Below, piece after piece: positions 1 through 5,908 of a stretch of DNA of 12,824 bases. The translations under genes were made by a program, and so were the position numbers. The DNA lies in the NCBI GenBank assembly GCA_900539855.1, contig UQDO01000047.1, positions 1 through 12,824 on the forward strand. The letters run 5' to 3'. This DNA is from an uncultured Oscillospiraceae bacterium. GTDB lineage: Bacteria > Bacillota > Clostridia > Oscillospirales > Acutalibacteraceae. Positions within the stretch are counted from its first letter, which is position 1; each line of letters begins with the position of its first letter. The notes under the pieces are model-generated. The model was not told the DNA's origin and did not search any database. It saw only the letters and a program-made list of their open reading frames with translations.

Positions 1-55
1 TGACCTTTAACCTCTTTGTTCCTTTTCTTGTTCAGTTTTGAAGGTGCGTGAAGAA
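1..55 (-). promoter_or_regulatory. possible boxA-like rRNA leader or spacer segment (edge)
   Basis: Read on the minus strand, this edge contains GCACCTTCAAAACTGAACAA followed by a purine-rich stretch ending GAGGTTAAAGGTCA. This resembles the boxA-type antitermination string (CTTTGAAAACTGAACAA) found in leaders and 16S-23S spacers of Firmicute rRNA operons, often just ahead of 23S rRNA. If correct, an rRNA gene would lie off the left edge on the minus strand. No rRNA sequence is inside the window, and no clear rrn promoter was found between 60 and 260, so this is recognition by resemblance only. Confidence 0.3.
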
Positions 56-64
56 CGTATTTTT

Positions 65-97
65 ATCCCACAGCTCAAATGCTGTGGGATTTTTTTA
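65..97 (+). terminator. intrinsic terminator, plus strand
   Basis: A perfect 10-bp stem (ATCCCACAGC at 65-74 with GCTGTGGGAT at 81-90) encloses a 6-base loop and is followed by a run of seven T (90-96). On the minus strand the hairpin is followed by A residues, so it works only for plus-strand transcription arriving from the left edge. The gene it would end is outside the window. Confidence 0.75.
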
Positions 98-256
98 TTT
101 ATCCGCTGTGCTGGATATATTCGTCTTATGTAACTGTATCCACGAATGCGCTTTTTGTACCGTTTATGTCATTGATCTGTTTCTTGATTTGCCGACGCCA
201 AGCCACAAATAGTCAAACTCTTCCCTATAAAACAGCAGCTATTTACTTTAAGGCAG

Positions 257-282
257 AAAAAAGCGGGCTGATTAGCCCACTT
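257..282 (-). terminator. intrinsic terminator, minus strand
   Basis: On the minus strand AAGTGGGCT, a four-base loop and AGCCCGCTT pair over 9 bp with one T-G wobble, running into six T. On the plus strand the wobble becomes a C-A mismatch, so the orientation is minus. It lies 3 bases after the stop of the open tail at 286-408 and about 130 bases after the diguanylate cyclase stop. It is the first terminator met by transcripts from the AraC-cyclase operon. Confidence 0.7.
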
Positions 283-285
283 CTT

Positions 286-408
286 TTAAAATTTAATGTC
301 CATCATTCTGGTCGGTAATTCTAAGATAACGGTGCTTGCGACCTTAGGCAAATTATTCGGCGAATACAGCCGTTTGATACAAGTTCGAACACCTACTTTT
401 AATGCTTT
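286..408 (-). pseudogene. possible orphan 3' gene tail (40 codons)
   Basis: One minus-strand frame is open from a TGA just after the cyclase gene to TAA at 286-288. It gives about 40 residues with a protein-like composition, including KRLYSPNNLPKVASTVILEL and ending MMDIKF. It has no ATG near its beginning (the first Met is residue 35) and no ribosome binding site. Its stop is followed within a few bases by the 257-282 terminator, as at a real gene end. It may be the 3' remnant of a gene replaced by, or lost beside, the cyclase gene. It could also be a chance open frame in a non-coding spacer. No family was recognised. Confidence 0.25.
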
Positions 409-415
409 TCAGCGT

Positions 416-1573
416 CTACTCCCTTGTTTGACTGCTGTTTTTCTTTTCTTTATACATCATTTCATCAGCAAGGCGCAGTGTTTTATGCAGATCGTTTTCA
501 TCTGTTAAACGCTCAAAGCCGATGCTTACTCCGGAAAAAGCCGGGAATTCTCCGTCTGATAGAAAACGCTCTTCGGCAAATTCCCGGATCGGAAGCAGCT
601 CGCCTGCCGCGCCGTCTTTATAAAGCACGGCAAATTCGTCTCCGCCAAGCCGATAAGCATATCCCTTAACTCCGGGGTATTGTTTTATGGCTTTGGCAAA
701 CCGCTTCAGATATCGGTCCCCCACCTCATGACCGTACCTGTCATTTACCGATTTGAAGCCGTTAAGATCAAGGTAGAGCAGCATGACAGGCAGTTCATCC
801 ATCTCAGCTAATTGTCTGATATCATTTATAAGTCCGCGGCGGTTTTTAAGACCTGTCAGAGGATCGGTCACACTTGTGCGTTCGAGTTCATCGGCACGCA
901 GGCGTACCGAAATGCCTGAAAGTGCCACGCCGTATCCGCATAACGGAACCAGGACTGCCGACAGATTGTGCAGCACATCAAATACGTCAAGAGTTCCCCA
1001 CGGTGCCCAGACATCTGCTACGAACAGTGAGCCGAAGTAGCACATTGCCGAATATACGGCTAAGAATCTCATCCTGCTTCCAAAATCGGAAAGCAGCCTC
1101 AGCAGCCTTTCCCTCAGGTATTTGATATATATGAATACCGATATATCGGTGACCAGAAGATAACATATTATCACGGTGGCGGTATAAGGCGCACCGGACA
1201 ACTGGAATATCACGTTTGCGGCTGTGCGCGAGAACAGTATCTGAAGAATGAGTGTGGTGTTGACCATAAAATAACAGAATATGGATCTCGACATACTACT
1301 CTTGGGAAAAATATATCGGTAAGCCGCTATTGCGGCAGGACCTATGAACATACATATGCGCTCATGCGTTACGTTTGGAAATGCAGGGTTTCCGATCAGC
1401 AGAGCGTCAAGCGGAATACCTATAAGTACCCAGAACACATAAAGCAAAGCCCATGCAGCGATGCATTGCCATGCCTTGCGCGATGTTTTGTTGAGCGAAT
1501 GTGCCATGTATATTCCGGAAAGCGAAAATATCAAATTGGGAACGGTTCTTGCCAGATCGGTCAGTTCGTACAA
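416..1573 (-). CDS. membrane diguanylate cyclase (GGDEF domain)
   Basis: This 385-residue protein probably makes the second messenger cyclic di-GMP from two GTP. Residues about 8-222 form six or seven hydrophobic spans (for example 36-55, 97-113, 130-150, 170-190 and 200-220), an integral-membrane sensor region with no family I can name. Residues about 232-380 are a GGDEF domain: DPLTGLKNRRG at 237-247, the metal-binding segment LDLNGFKSVNDRYGH, and the intact signature RLGGDEF with GGDEF at 310-314. The RxxD inhibitory site normally just ahead of the signature is absent (VKGY instead), so classical product inhibition is unlikely. The start is TTG, chosen because AGGAGGA at 1581-1587 sits 7 bases upstream; the first ATG would be residue 23 and would cut into the first membrane span. 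The AraC gene lies 99 bases upstream on the same strand with no terminator between, so co-transcription is likely. The signal sensed is unknown. Confidence 0.9.
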   Translation of the reverse strand: MYELTDLARTVPNLIFSLSGIYMAHSLNKTSRKAWQCIAAWALLYVFWVLIGIPLDALLIGNPAFPNVTHERICMFIGPAAIAAYRYIFPKSSMSRSIFCYFMVNTTLILQILFSRTAANVIFQLSGAPYTATVIICYLLVTDISVFIYIKYLRERLLRLLSDFGSRMRFLAVYSAMCYFGSLFVADVWAPWGTLDVFDVLHNLSAVLVPLCGYGVALSGISVRLRADELERTSVTDPLTGLKNRRGLINDIRQLAEMDELPVMLLYLDLNGFKSVNDRYGHEVGDRYLKRFAKAIKQYPGVKGYAYRLGGDEFAVLYKDGAAGELLPIREFAEERFLSDGEFPAFSGVSIGFERLTDENDLHKTLRLADEMMYKEKKNSSQTRE

Positions 1574-1672
1574 ACGGGTTTCCTCCTATCCTTAGTCGGT
1601 CAAAATCATTTTACAATAAAAGCTCCAAAGTTTCCAGTACGTTATGTAAGCTTCCTGCCTATAAATAATTTA

Positions 1673-2461
1673 TCACCTTATGCCTGCCCTGTAAGCAGCC
1701 GGAGTGCTGCCTGTAATGCCTTTAAAAACCTTGCCGAAATAACTGGGGCTCATGAATCCGCACATTTTCCCTATCTCGGAAACGGGCAGCGCGGTTGACG
1801 ATAATAGCTGTTTAGCTTTTGCGACCCTTATTCTTTTCAGCTGCTCCATAACTGTCATGCCGCACTCCGCAAAGTAGCGCCGGCAAAGCGTATATTTGCT
1901 CAGCGAAAGCTCTGACGCTATTTCTTCAAGTGAAATATCCTTTGAAAACCGGCTTTCGAGTATCTGCTCAACCCTGCTCTTCAGTGAAACATTTTCGCTG
2001 AATACTTCTTCTAAAAACATGGTCAAAAATGAGTATCCTACGGCAGACCGAGATATACAGGTGCTGTAGCGGCAGCAGAACTGCTCAAGCGATGCGGCGG
2101 CATCCTGCAGTTCGTTTGATATTCTGAATCTGAAATATCTGCCGGCTTTGTAGTAGTCAAGTATACCGTCAAGTCCGTAAAATGTAACATAGCCGGTGCA
2201 AAATGTGAGTCCAGCCGCACGGTAACCGTGCGGAACTCCACTGCGGCAGAAAAGCCCTTCGCCGGCGCCAAGCTCGAAGGTCTCGCCGTCTACGTTGAAA
2301 ACGCCTTTTCCTTTTGTCACCCAAAGGCAGTGATGGCAGTAAAATCCGTTTTCTCTTACTATGGATTTCTGTGAGTTGTTTGTTCCGCAGCTCATTATTA
2401 CAAGCGGCAGACCGTATTTTTCACCGAACAGCCTGTAATTGTACATAGTTTCATTAAACAT
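1673..2461 (-). CDS. AraC-family transcriptional regulator
   Basis: This is a 262-residue regulator in the usual AraC layout. Residues about 35-110 form a cupin-like sensor part, with VFNVDGETFELGAGEGLFC and a following VPHGY that match the beta-barrel pattern of AraC-type ligand domains. The C-terminal 95 residues hold the two helix-turn-helix units: the first around 177-200 (SLEEIASELSLSKYTLCRRY), the second around 225-250 (PVSEIGKMCGFMSPSYFGKV), with the family ending TPAAYR. The frame stays open to a TTG at 2500, but that codon lacks a ribosome site. The ATG at 2461 has AAGGA 8 bases upstream, so I prefer it. The gene is divergent from the LCP-like/transglutaminase pair and precedes the diguanylate cyclase, so it probably controls one or both groups. 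The ligand is not deducible. Confidence 0.9.
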   Translation of the reverse strand: MFNETMYNYRLFGEKYGLPLVIMSCGTNNSQKSIVRENGFYCHHCLWVTKGKGVFNVDGETFELGAGEGLFCRSGVPHGYRAAGLTFCTGYVTFYGLDGILDYYKAGRYFRFRISNELQDAAASLEQFCCRYSTCISRSAVGYSFLTMFLEEVFSENVSLKSRVEQILESRFSKDISLEEIASELSLSKYTLCRRYFAECGMTVMEQLKRIRVAKAKQLLSSTALPVSEIGKMCGFMSPSYFGKVFKGITGSTPAAYRAGIR

Positions 2462-2523
2462 CTGCAATATCCTTATACTAAAAGCGGTAATCCGAACCAA
2501 AACATCTTATTTTAAACAATATC

Positions 2524-2552
2524 ATTATATTACAAATATTATCGCCTGTAAA
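2524..2552 (-). promoter_or_regulatory. promoter of the AraC-cyclase operon
   Basis: On the minus strand a -35 TTTACA (2547-2552) and a perfect -10 TATAAT (2524-2529) are separated by exactly 17 bases. Transcription would start near 2517, about 55 bases ahead of the preferred ATG at 2461. It occupies the same DNA as the oppositely directed promoter at 2530-2558. Confidence 0.65.
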
Positions 2553-2558
2553 TATAAA
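2530..2558 (+). promoter_or_regulatory. promoter of the LCP-like/transglutaminase operon
   Basis: On the plus strand a -35 TTACAA (2530-2535) and a -10 TATAAA (2553-2558) are spaced 17 bases apart. The start site would be near 2565, at a small hairpin (TCCCG 2565-2569 with CGGGA 2577-2581). An inverted repeat, TATATTACA (2526-2534) and TGTAAATATA (2547-2556), spans the two opposed promoters and could also be an operator. Confidence 0.55.
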
Positions 2559-2616
2559 ATTTTATCCCGCATGAAACGGGACGGTGCGGCAAAAATAAGC
2601 GCAGGAGGACGATCAA

Positions 2617-3225
2617 ATGAGAAGATTTGCCGCATTCATACTGTCTTTTTTATCGGCATTGCTGCTGCTGTCAGCCACGGCTTACGGAATTTTCAAGTTA
2701 AGCAGACCGAAGGCTGAGGAAAAATCATCCGCGGAAGGCGAAAATAAAATGCCTGACGCCGAAATCCCACTGATAGCGGTGTACGATGACGGTGCAGAAG
2801 TTTATGCAGCGCTGCTGACCTTGCGTGTTGCTGCCGGAAAATGCGACGCTAAGCCAATCTGCAATATTGAAGGTGAACCCTTGAGGGAATATCTTGAAAA
2901 CAACGGATTTTACCCGTTTGTCGAGGCTGTGAAAAACACGTCCGGCGTGCCCGACGCACACTTTTTGAAATTTAATGAAAATTCTTTTATAAAAGTTGCT
3001 GACAGATCAAACAATTTGGTATATAATGAAGGAGCATCCGGAGAAAGACTGCTTACCGGCAGTCAGGCAAGGTCTATGCTTTGCGACGACAGTTTTGCTT
3101 ATCTTTGCCGGCAGATAGCCGAGGGCAGCATGGATGATGCGCTTTTGTCAGAACTCTTATACTTTGCAAATACAGTGGAAAATGATCTGTCGTACCCGGA
3201 ATTGTATGATCTGATTTGTAAATAG
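2617..3225 (+). CDS. membrane-anchored degenerate LCP (LytR-CpsA-Psr)-like protein
   Basis: A 202-residue protein with one N-terminal hydrophobic segment (residues 4-27) and the rest predicted outside the membrane. It has no confident family name, but the order of its segments follows an LCP domain, which moves polymers onto peptidoglycan: PLIAVYDDGAEVYAALLTL (51-69) at the place of the core strand and helix; GVPDAHFLKFNENSFIKVAD (110-129) at the place of the usual 'gi..dhYv.vdf.gf..lvD'; RLLTGSQA (144-151) at the place of 'hLnGeqAL'; then a helical end with NDLSYPEL (189-196). The arginines that bind lipid pyrophosphate, in the usual PRD and Y-R-R motifs, are missing, so a catalytically dead relative is the best reading. 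AGGAGG at 2603-2608 supports the start. The transglutaminase lipoprotein gene follows after 20 bases. LCP assignment is inference. Confidence 0.8.
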   Translation: MRRFAAFILSFLSALLLLSATAYGIFKLSRPKAEEKSSAEGENKMPDAEIPLIAVYDDGAEVYAALLTLRVAAGKCDAKPICNIEGEPLREYLENNGFYPFVEAVKNTSGVPDAHFLKFNENSFIKVADRSNNLVYNEGASGERLLTGSQARSMLCDDSFAYLCRQIAEGSMDDALLSELLYFANTVENDLSYPELYDLICK

Positions 3226-3245
3226 ATGTTTACGGGGGCTAATAA

Positions 3246-4484
3246 ATGAAAAGATTGACAACCGCCTTTATGGTTATTGTGATAACGCTTTTGTGCGGCT
3301 GCGATACCGCTTATATACAGTCGAGCGAGACAACTCAAAGCTCCGAACTTTGTGACACGCGTGATTCATGCGTCGATTTTGCGTGCTATCCGAAAAATTG
3401 CAGCTACGGCGTGGTCGATAAATTCGACCGTCCGCAGTTTTGTAATCTTACCGATATTCAGAAAAGCCTATACATAATAATGGATAACGCCGTGTTCGAA
3501 ATGCGGACGGGTTATATTGATTTGGGTGCATGCACATACCGCGATCTTGAACTTGCTTATTTTGCAATGAGACGTGACAGACCGGAGTATTTCTGGCTAT
3601 CCAACGAGTATTCGCTCAAGCAGTCAGGCGACAGACGCATGATACGCTTTGCCGAAACCGATAAAGACTGGCTTTTCAGCGCTGTGGAAAGGGCTGATAC
3701 CGAAGCGCTGATAAGAGATTCGATAGTAGAGCTCTATGATGCGATAGGCGAGGGAAAAAGCGAGTACGAAAGGGAGCTTGCGGTGCATGATGCCGTATGT
3801 GAAATGACGGAATATGATCAGGCTGCCGCCGGTGACCCTTCACTCAGCAAAAGCGCATGGAACGTCGCAGGCGTCTTCGATGACGGTTCTGCGGTCTGCG
3901 AGGGCTATGCCAAGGCAATGCAGCTTCTCTGCTTTTCGGTAGGTATTAACTGCGGACTTATTACGGGTAATGCCGAAAGCCCTCACATGTGGAACTATGT
4001 GAAAATAGGCGGTTCGTGGTATCACGTTGATGTTACGGCTGACGACTGTGCCGACACGCCGTACATGGCATTTTTTAATGTAACCACGGAAAGCATATCA
4101 AAGGGCAGGACAATCGACCGCGAAGCGCGCGATCTTACCGACGAGCAGCTCGAGAGCGGAACCTACAACTGTTTTGTGCCGCCCTGCAACAGCACCGAAT
4201 ATAATTATTTTGCGGTGAACGGGCTTTACATTGCCGACATGTCACAGCTTGAGCCTACCTTTGTAAGCATGGTGGGATCATATGCGAAGGAAGGCAGAAA
4301 ATCAGCCGAGTTTTATCTTGATCCGCAGCTGGGCTTTGTCTATGGGGAAACACCGGTGTCAAATATACTTGATGTTTCAAGATGTATTTCCGATATAAAC
4401 GAGCTGCTGCCTAAGTCTGATAAAATTGTAAGATACACGGTCGAGGGAATAACCGGCTCGTGCAGCTTCAGAATTTCGTGGTGA
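3246..4484 (+). CDS. transglutaminase-like lipoprotein
   Basis: A 412-residue exported protein. Residues 1-19 are a lipoprotein signal (positive start, hydrophobic core, lipobox LCGC with Cys19 as the likely lipidated residue), so it should sit on the outer face of the membrane. A transglutaminase-like core lies at about 170-265: SAVCEGYAKAMQLLC carries the nucleophile Cys218, SPHMWNYVKIGGSWYHVDVT supplies His247 and Asp262, and WYHVDVT is the standard last strand. All three catalytic positions are intact. Such bacterial proteins act as cysteine proteases, peptidoglycan-linked amidases or crosslinkers; which applies here cannot be told. Residues 300-412 form a further domain with no recognised family. 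The start is ATG with a GGGGG-type weak ribosome site. It is the second gene of the operon beginning at 2617, which suggests a joint envelope function. Confidence 0.85.
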   Translation: MKRLTTAFMVIVITLLCGCDTAYIQSSETTQSSELCDTRDSCVDFACYPKNCSYGVVDKFDRPQFCNLTDIQKSLYIIMDNAVFEMRTGYIDLGACTYRDLELAYFAMRRDRPEYFWLSNEYSLKQSGDRRMIRFAETDKDWLFSAVERADTEALIRDSIVELYDAIGEGKSEYERELAVHDAVCEMTEYDQAAAGDPSLSKSAWNVAGVFDDGSAVCEGYAKAMQLLCFSVGINCGLITGNAESPHMWNYVKIGGSWYHVDVTADDCADTPYMAFFNVTTESISKGRTIDREARDLTDEQLESGTYNCFVPPCNSTEYNYFAVNGLYIADMSQLEPTFVSMVGSYAKEGRKSAEFYLDPQLGFVYGETPVSNILDVSRCISDINELLPKSDKIVRYTVEGITGSCSFRISW

Positions 4485-4521
4485 GATATCAAAGGACTGC
4501 TTTAAAACAGTATTTTGAAAT

Positions 4522-4555
4522 GAAAAAGCGCCGTGTTATTACGGCGCTTTTCTTC
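4522..4555. terminator. bidirectional terminator between convergent genes
   Basis: AAAAGCGCCGT (4524-4534) pairs perfectly over 11 bp with ACGGCGCTTTT (4541-4551) around a 6-base loop. The A-tract before and the T-tract after make it usable from both sides: it ends the lipoprotein operon from the left and spo0A from the right. Confidence 0.85.
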
Positions 4556-4578
4556 ATGTATATAATTGTATTCAGGAC

Positions 4579-5358
4579 TTATGATGCTATTTTAAGTCTC
4601 AGTCTTAATTTATCGCTGATCATGGCTATGAATTCAGAATTGGTCGGCTTGCCGCGGTCGTTGTGGACGGTATATCCAAAGTATGAATTGAGCACCTCGA
4701 CGTCTCCGCGGTCCCACGCGACCTCTATGGCATGGCGTATGGCGCGCTCGACCCTCGACGAGGTTGTGGAGTATTTTTTCGCGACGGCTGGGTAGAGAAC
4801 CTTGGTCACAGAATTGATAACGCCGGGGTCCTTGACCGACATTATAATGGAGTCGCGCAGATAATGATATCCCTTTATGTGAGCAGGTATGCCGACCTGG
4901 TGTATTATTTCGGTTATCATAAGTTCAAGATCAGTGTCGGTCACAGGGGTGTTGTCAGCGACGATAACGCGTGATTTTTTCTTTCTGCCGCACATCTGGA
5001 GGATCCGTTCGCCGAGTATGGAAAAATCAAACGGTTTTATGAAAAAATAAGCCGCTCCGGCCGACATTGCTTCTGCCTCAAGGCGCTGGCTGCCGAAGCC
5101 CGACATCACAAAATACAGCGGATGTTTTATGCTGTTGTTTTCAAAAAGTGTATTCATAACGCCTATTGCATCGACGTTAGGCATAAACATATCTGAAAGT
5201 ATGGCGTCCGGCTTCATGCGCATTGCAAGGTCTATCAGCACCTTGCCGTCCTTCTGGCACTGAACAGCCTCCATGCCGTATGATTTAATTATGCTGGCGC
5301 AAGCGCCGCCAAATTCTGTGCTCTCATCTGCTATAAGTACCTTTAGTTTGTTTTCCAT
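4579..5358 (-). CDS. spo0A: Spo0A, master response regulator of sporulation
   Basis: A 259-residue DNA-binding response regulator that, once phosphorylated, switches on entry into sporulation. The receiver domain (about 5-125) shows the acidic pair Asp11/Glu12, the phospho-acceptor Asp56 in AILSDMFMP, Ser86 and Lys108 in FFIKPF. After a short linker, the Spo0A-specific effector domain (about 140-255) has the hallmark strings SRVERAIRHAIEVAW (the recognition region) and RGKPTNSEFIAMISDKLR. Length and motifs are normal for a functional Spo0A. The open frame extends to 5388, but AGGAGG at 5366-5371, 7 bases before ATG 5358, fixes the start, and the extension would fall in the promoter. In most Clostridia spoIVB lies directly upstream; here the upstream DNA is a gene-free repeat region, so spo0A appears monocistronic. 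No sigma-H promoter was recognised. Confidence 0.97.
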   Translation of the reverse strand: MENKLKVLIADESTEFGGACASIIKSYGMEAVQCQKDGKVLIDLAMRMKPDAILSDMFMPNVDAIGVMNTLFENNSIKHPLYFVMSGFGSQRLEAEAMSAGAAYFFIKPFDFSILGERILQMCGRKKKSRVIVADNTPVTDTDLELMITEIIHQVGIPAHIKGYHYLRDSIIMSVKDPGVINSVTKVLYPAVAKKYSTTSSRVERAIRHAIEVAWDRGDVEVLNSYFGYTVHNDRGKPTNSEFIAMISDKLRLRLKIAS

Positions 5359-5388
5359 TTTATTGCCTCCTAAGACTTTATGTACCAT

Positions 5389-5417
5389 ATTTTACCACAT
5401 TAGTCCGAGAATTGCAA
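5389..5417 (-). promoter_or_regulatory. sigma-A-type promoter of spo0A
   Basis: On the minus strand TTGCAA (5412-5417) and TAAAAT (5389-5394) are 17 bases apart, and TGG directly before the -10 gives an extended -10. The predicted start near 5382 leaves a 5' leader of about 24 bases ahead of ATG 5358, with the ribosome site inside it. Confidence 0.7.
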
Positions 5418-5556
5418 GAGTTAATTTCCAACTTTTGGTATTTTTTTCTGACAGGCAATAAATATGCAGGTTATATGTCGATTTGGAGCACACGGCAAAA
5501 ACAATTTACATGTCAGGCAGATGGCTCACACGGATTTTTATATTATGGATAGGCAT

Positions 5557-5734
5557 ATAAATTTCAGTTTATAGGTATAAAAAACCGAAAATATAATTGT
5601 GCATTTGTAGGGAACGAGCCTCGGGTGTCGTTCCTTAAAAAATCAATGAGACCGCGCGGAGCGACATCCGAGGATCGTTCCCTACGTCTGTCAATTAATC
5701 ATACGATTGTATTTACCGCTAAACTGAAATTTAT
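5557..5734. repeat. 178-bp element bounded by 15-bp exact inverted repeats
   Basis: ATAAATTTCAGTTTA (5557-5571) and its exact reverse complement TAAACTGAAATTTAT (5720-5734) bound a stretch that carries the large palindrome at 5607-5685. It codes for nothing evident and resembles a small non-autonomous mobile element (MITE-like), though no target-site duplication is visible. A diverged further copy of the right end lies at 5812-5833 (ACCGTTAAACTAAAATTCAA, compared with 5715-5735). A 25-base near-direct repeat containing GTATAAAAACCGA also occurs at 5568-5593 and 5730-5754, so the region may have grown by duplication. Confidence 0.45.
5607..5685. repeat. large imperfect palindrome (REP-like), 28-bp arms
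   Basis: The arms 5607-5634 and 5658-5685 are reverse complements at 25 of 28 positions, separated by 23 bases. Both ends are GTAGGGAACGA-type. The stem would be very stable as RNA or as extruded DNA. Strings of this form (GTAGGGA...TCCCTAC) look like dispersed palindromic repeats common in gut Clostridia. The short stretch AGACAAGCCCCAGCTCTACG (5764-5783) looks like a fragment of a second such repeat. There is no T-tract, so it is not a standard terminator. Confidence 0.7.
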
Positions 5735-5843
5735 CAGTATAAAAACCGATAATAATGGCAGGAGACAAGCCCCAGCTCTACGACGTACCAATTAAATTTT
5801 TGGCTTTTTACACCGTTAAACTAAAATTCAATCTGACATATAA

Positions 5844-5871
5844 AAAACGGCAGGGGGTATCCTGCCGTTTT
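5844..5871. terminator. terminator of the CarD-like gene (bidirectional form)
   Basis: AAAACGGCAGG (5844-5854) pairs perfectly with CCTGCCGTTTT (5861-5871) around GGGTAT. On the minus strand the stem runs into six T and lies 37 bases after the CarD-like stop codon. On the plus strand it has a shorter T-run. Confidence 0.85.
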
Positions 5872-5908
5872 GCTTGCTTTTGATATGTTTTAGGGGTGCA
5901 GAATGATT

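Noticed and set aside
383..390. GTTCGAAC, as in the T-arm of tRNAs
   Set aside because: The flanking bases do not form a T-stem, and no acceptor or anticodon arm can be built on either strand.
79..508. Plus-strand open frames at 79-318 and 296-508
   Set aside because: They begin inside a terminator hairpin or run antisense into the cyclase gene. Their composition is Cys/Phe/Ser-rich and unlike a real protein, and no ribosome site is present.
2498..2500. TTG at 2500 as the AraC start
   Set aside because: It has no ribosome site, while ATG 2461 has AAGGA at proper spacing. The extra 13 residues do not belong to the sensor domain.
5478..5484. TGTCGAT upstream of spo0A as a possible autoregulatory 0A box
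   Set aside because: It has one mismatch to the core and lies more than 60 bases upstream of the -35, so it is not better than chance.
5607..5685. The large palindrome as a rho-independent terminator for a plus-strand gene
   Set aside because: There is no T-run on either side, no gene ends nearby, and the imperfect long arms fit a dispersed repeat better.
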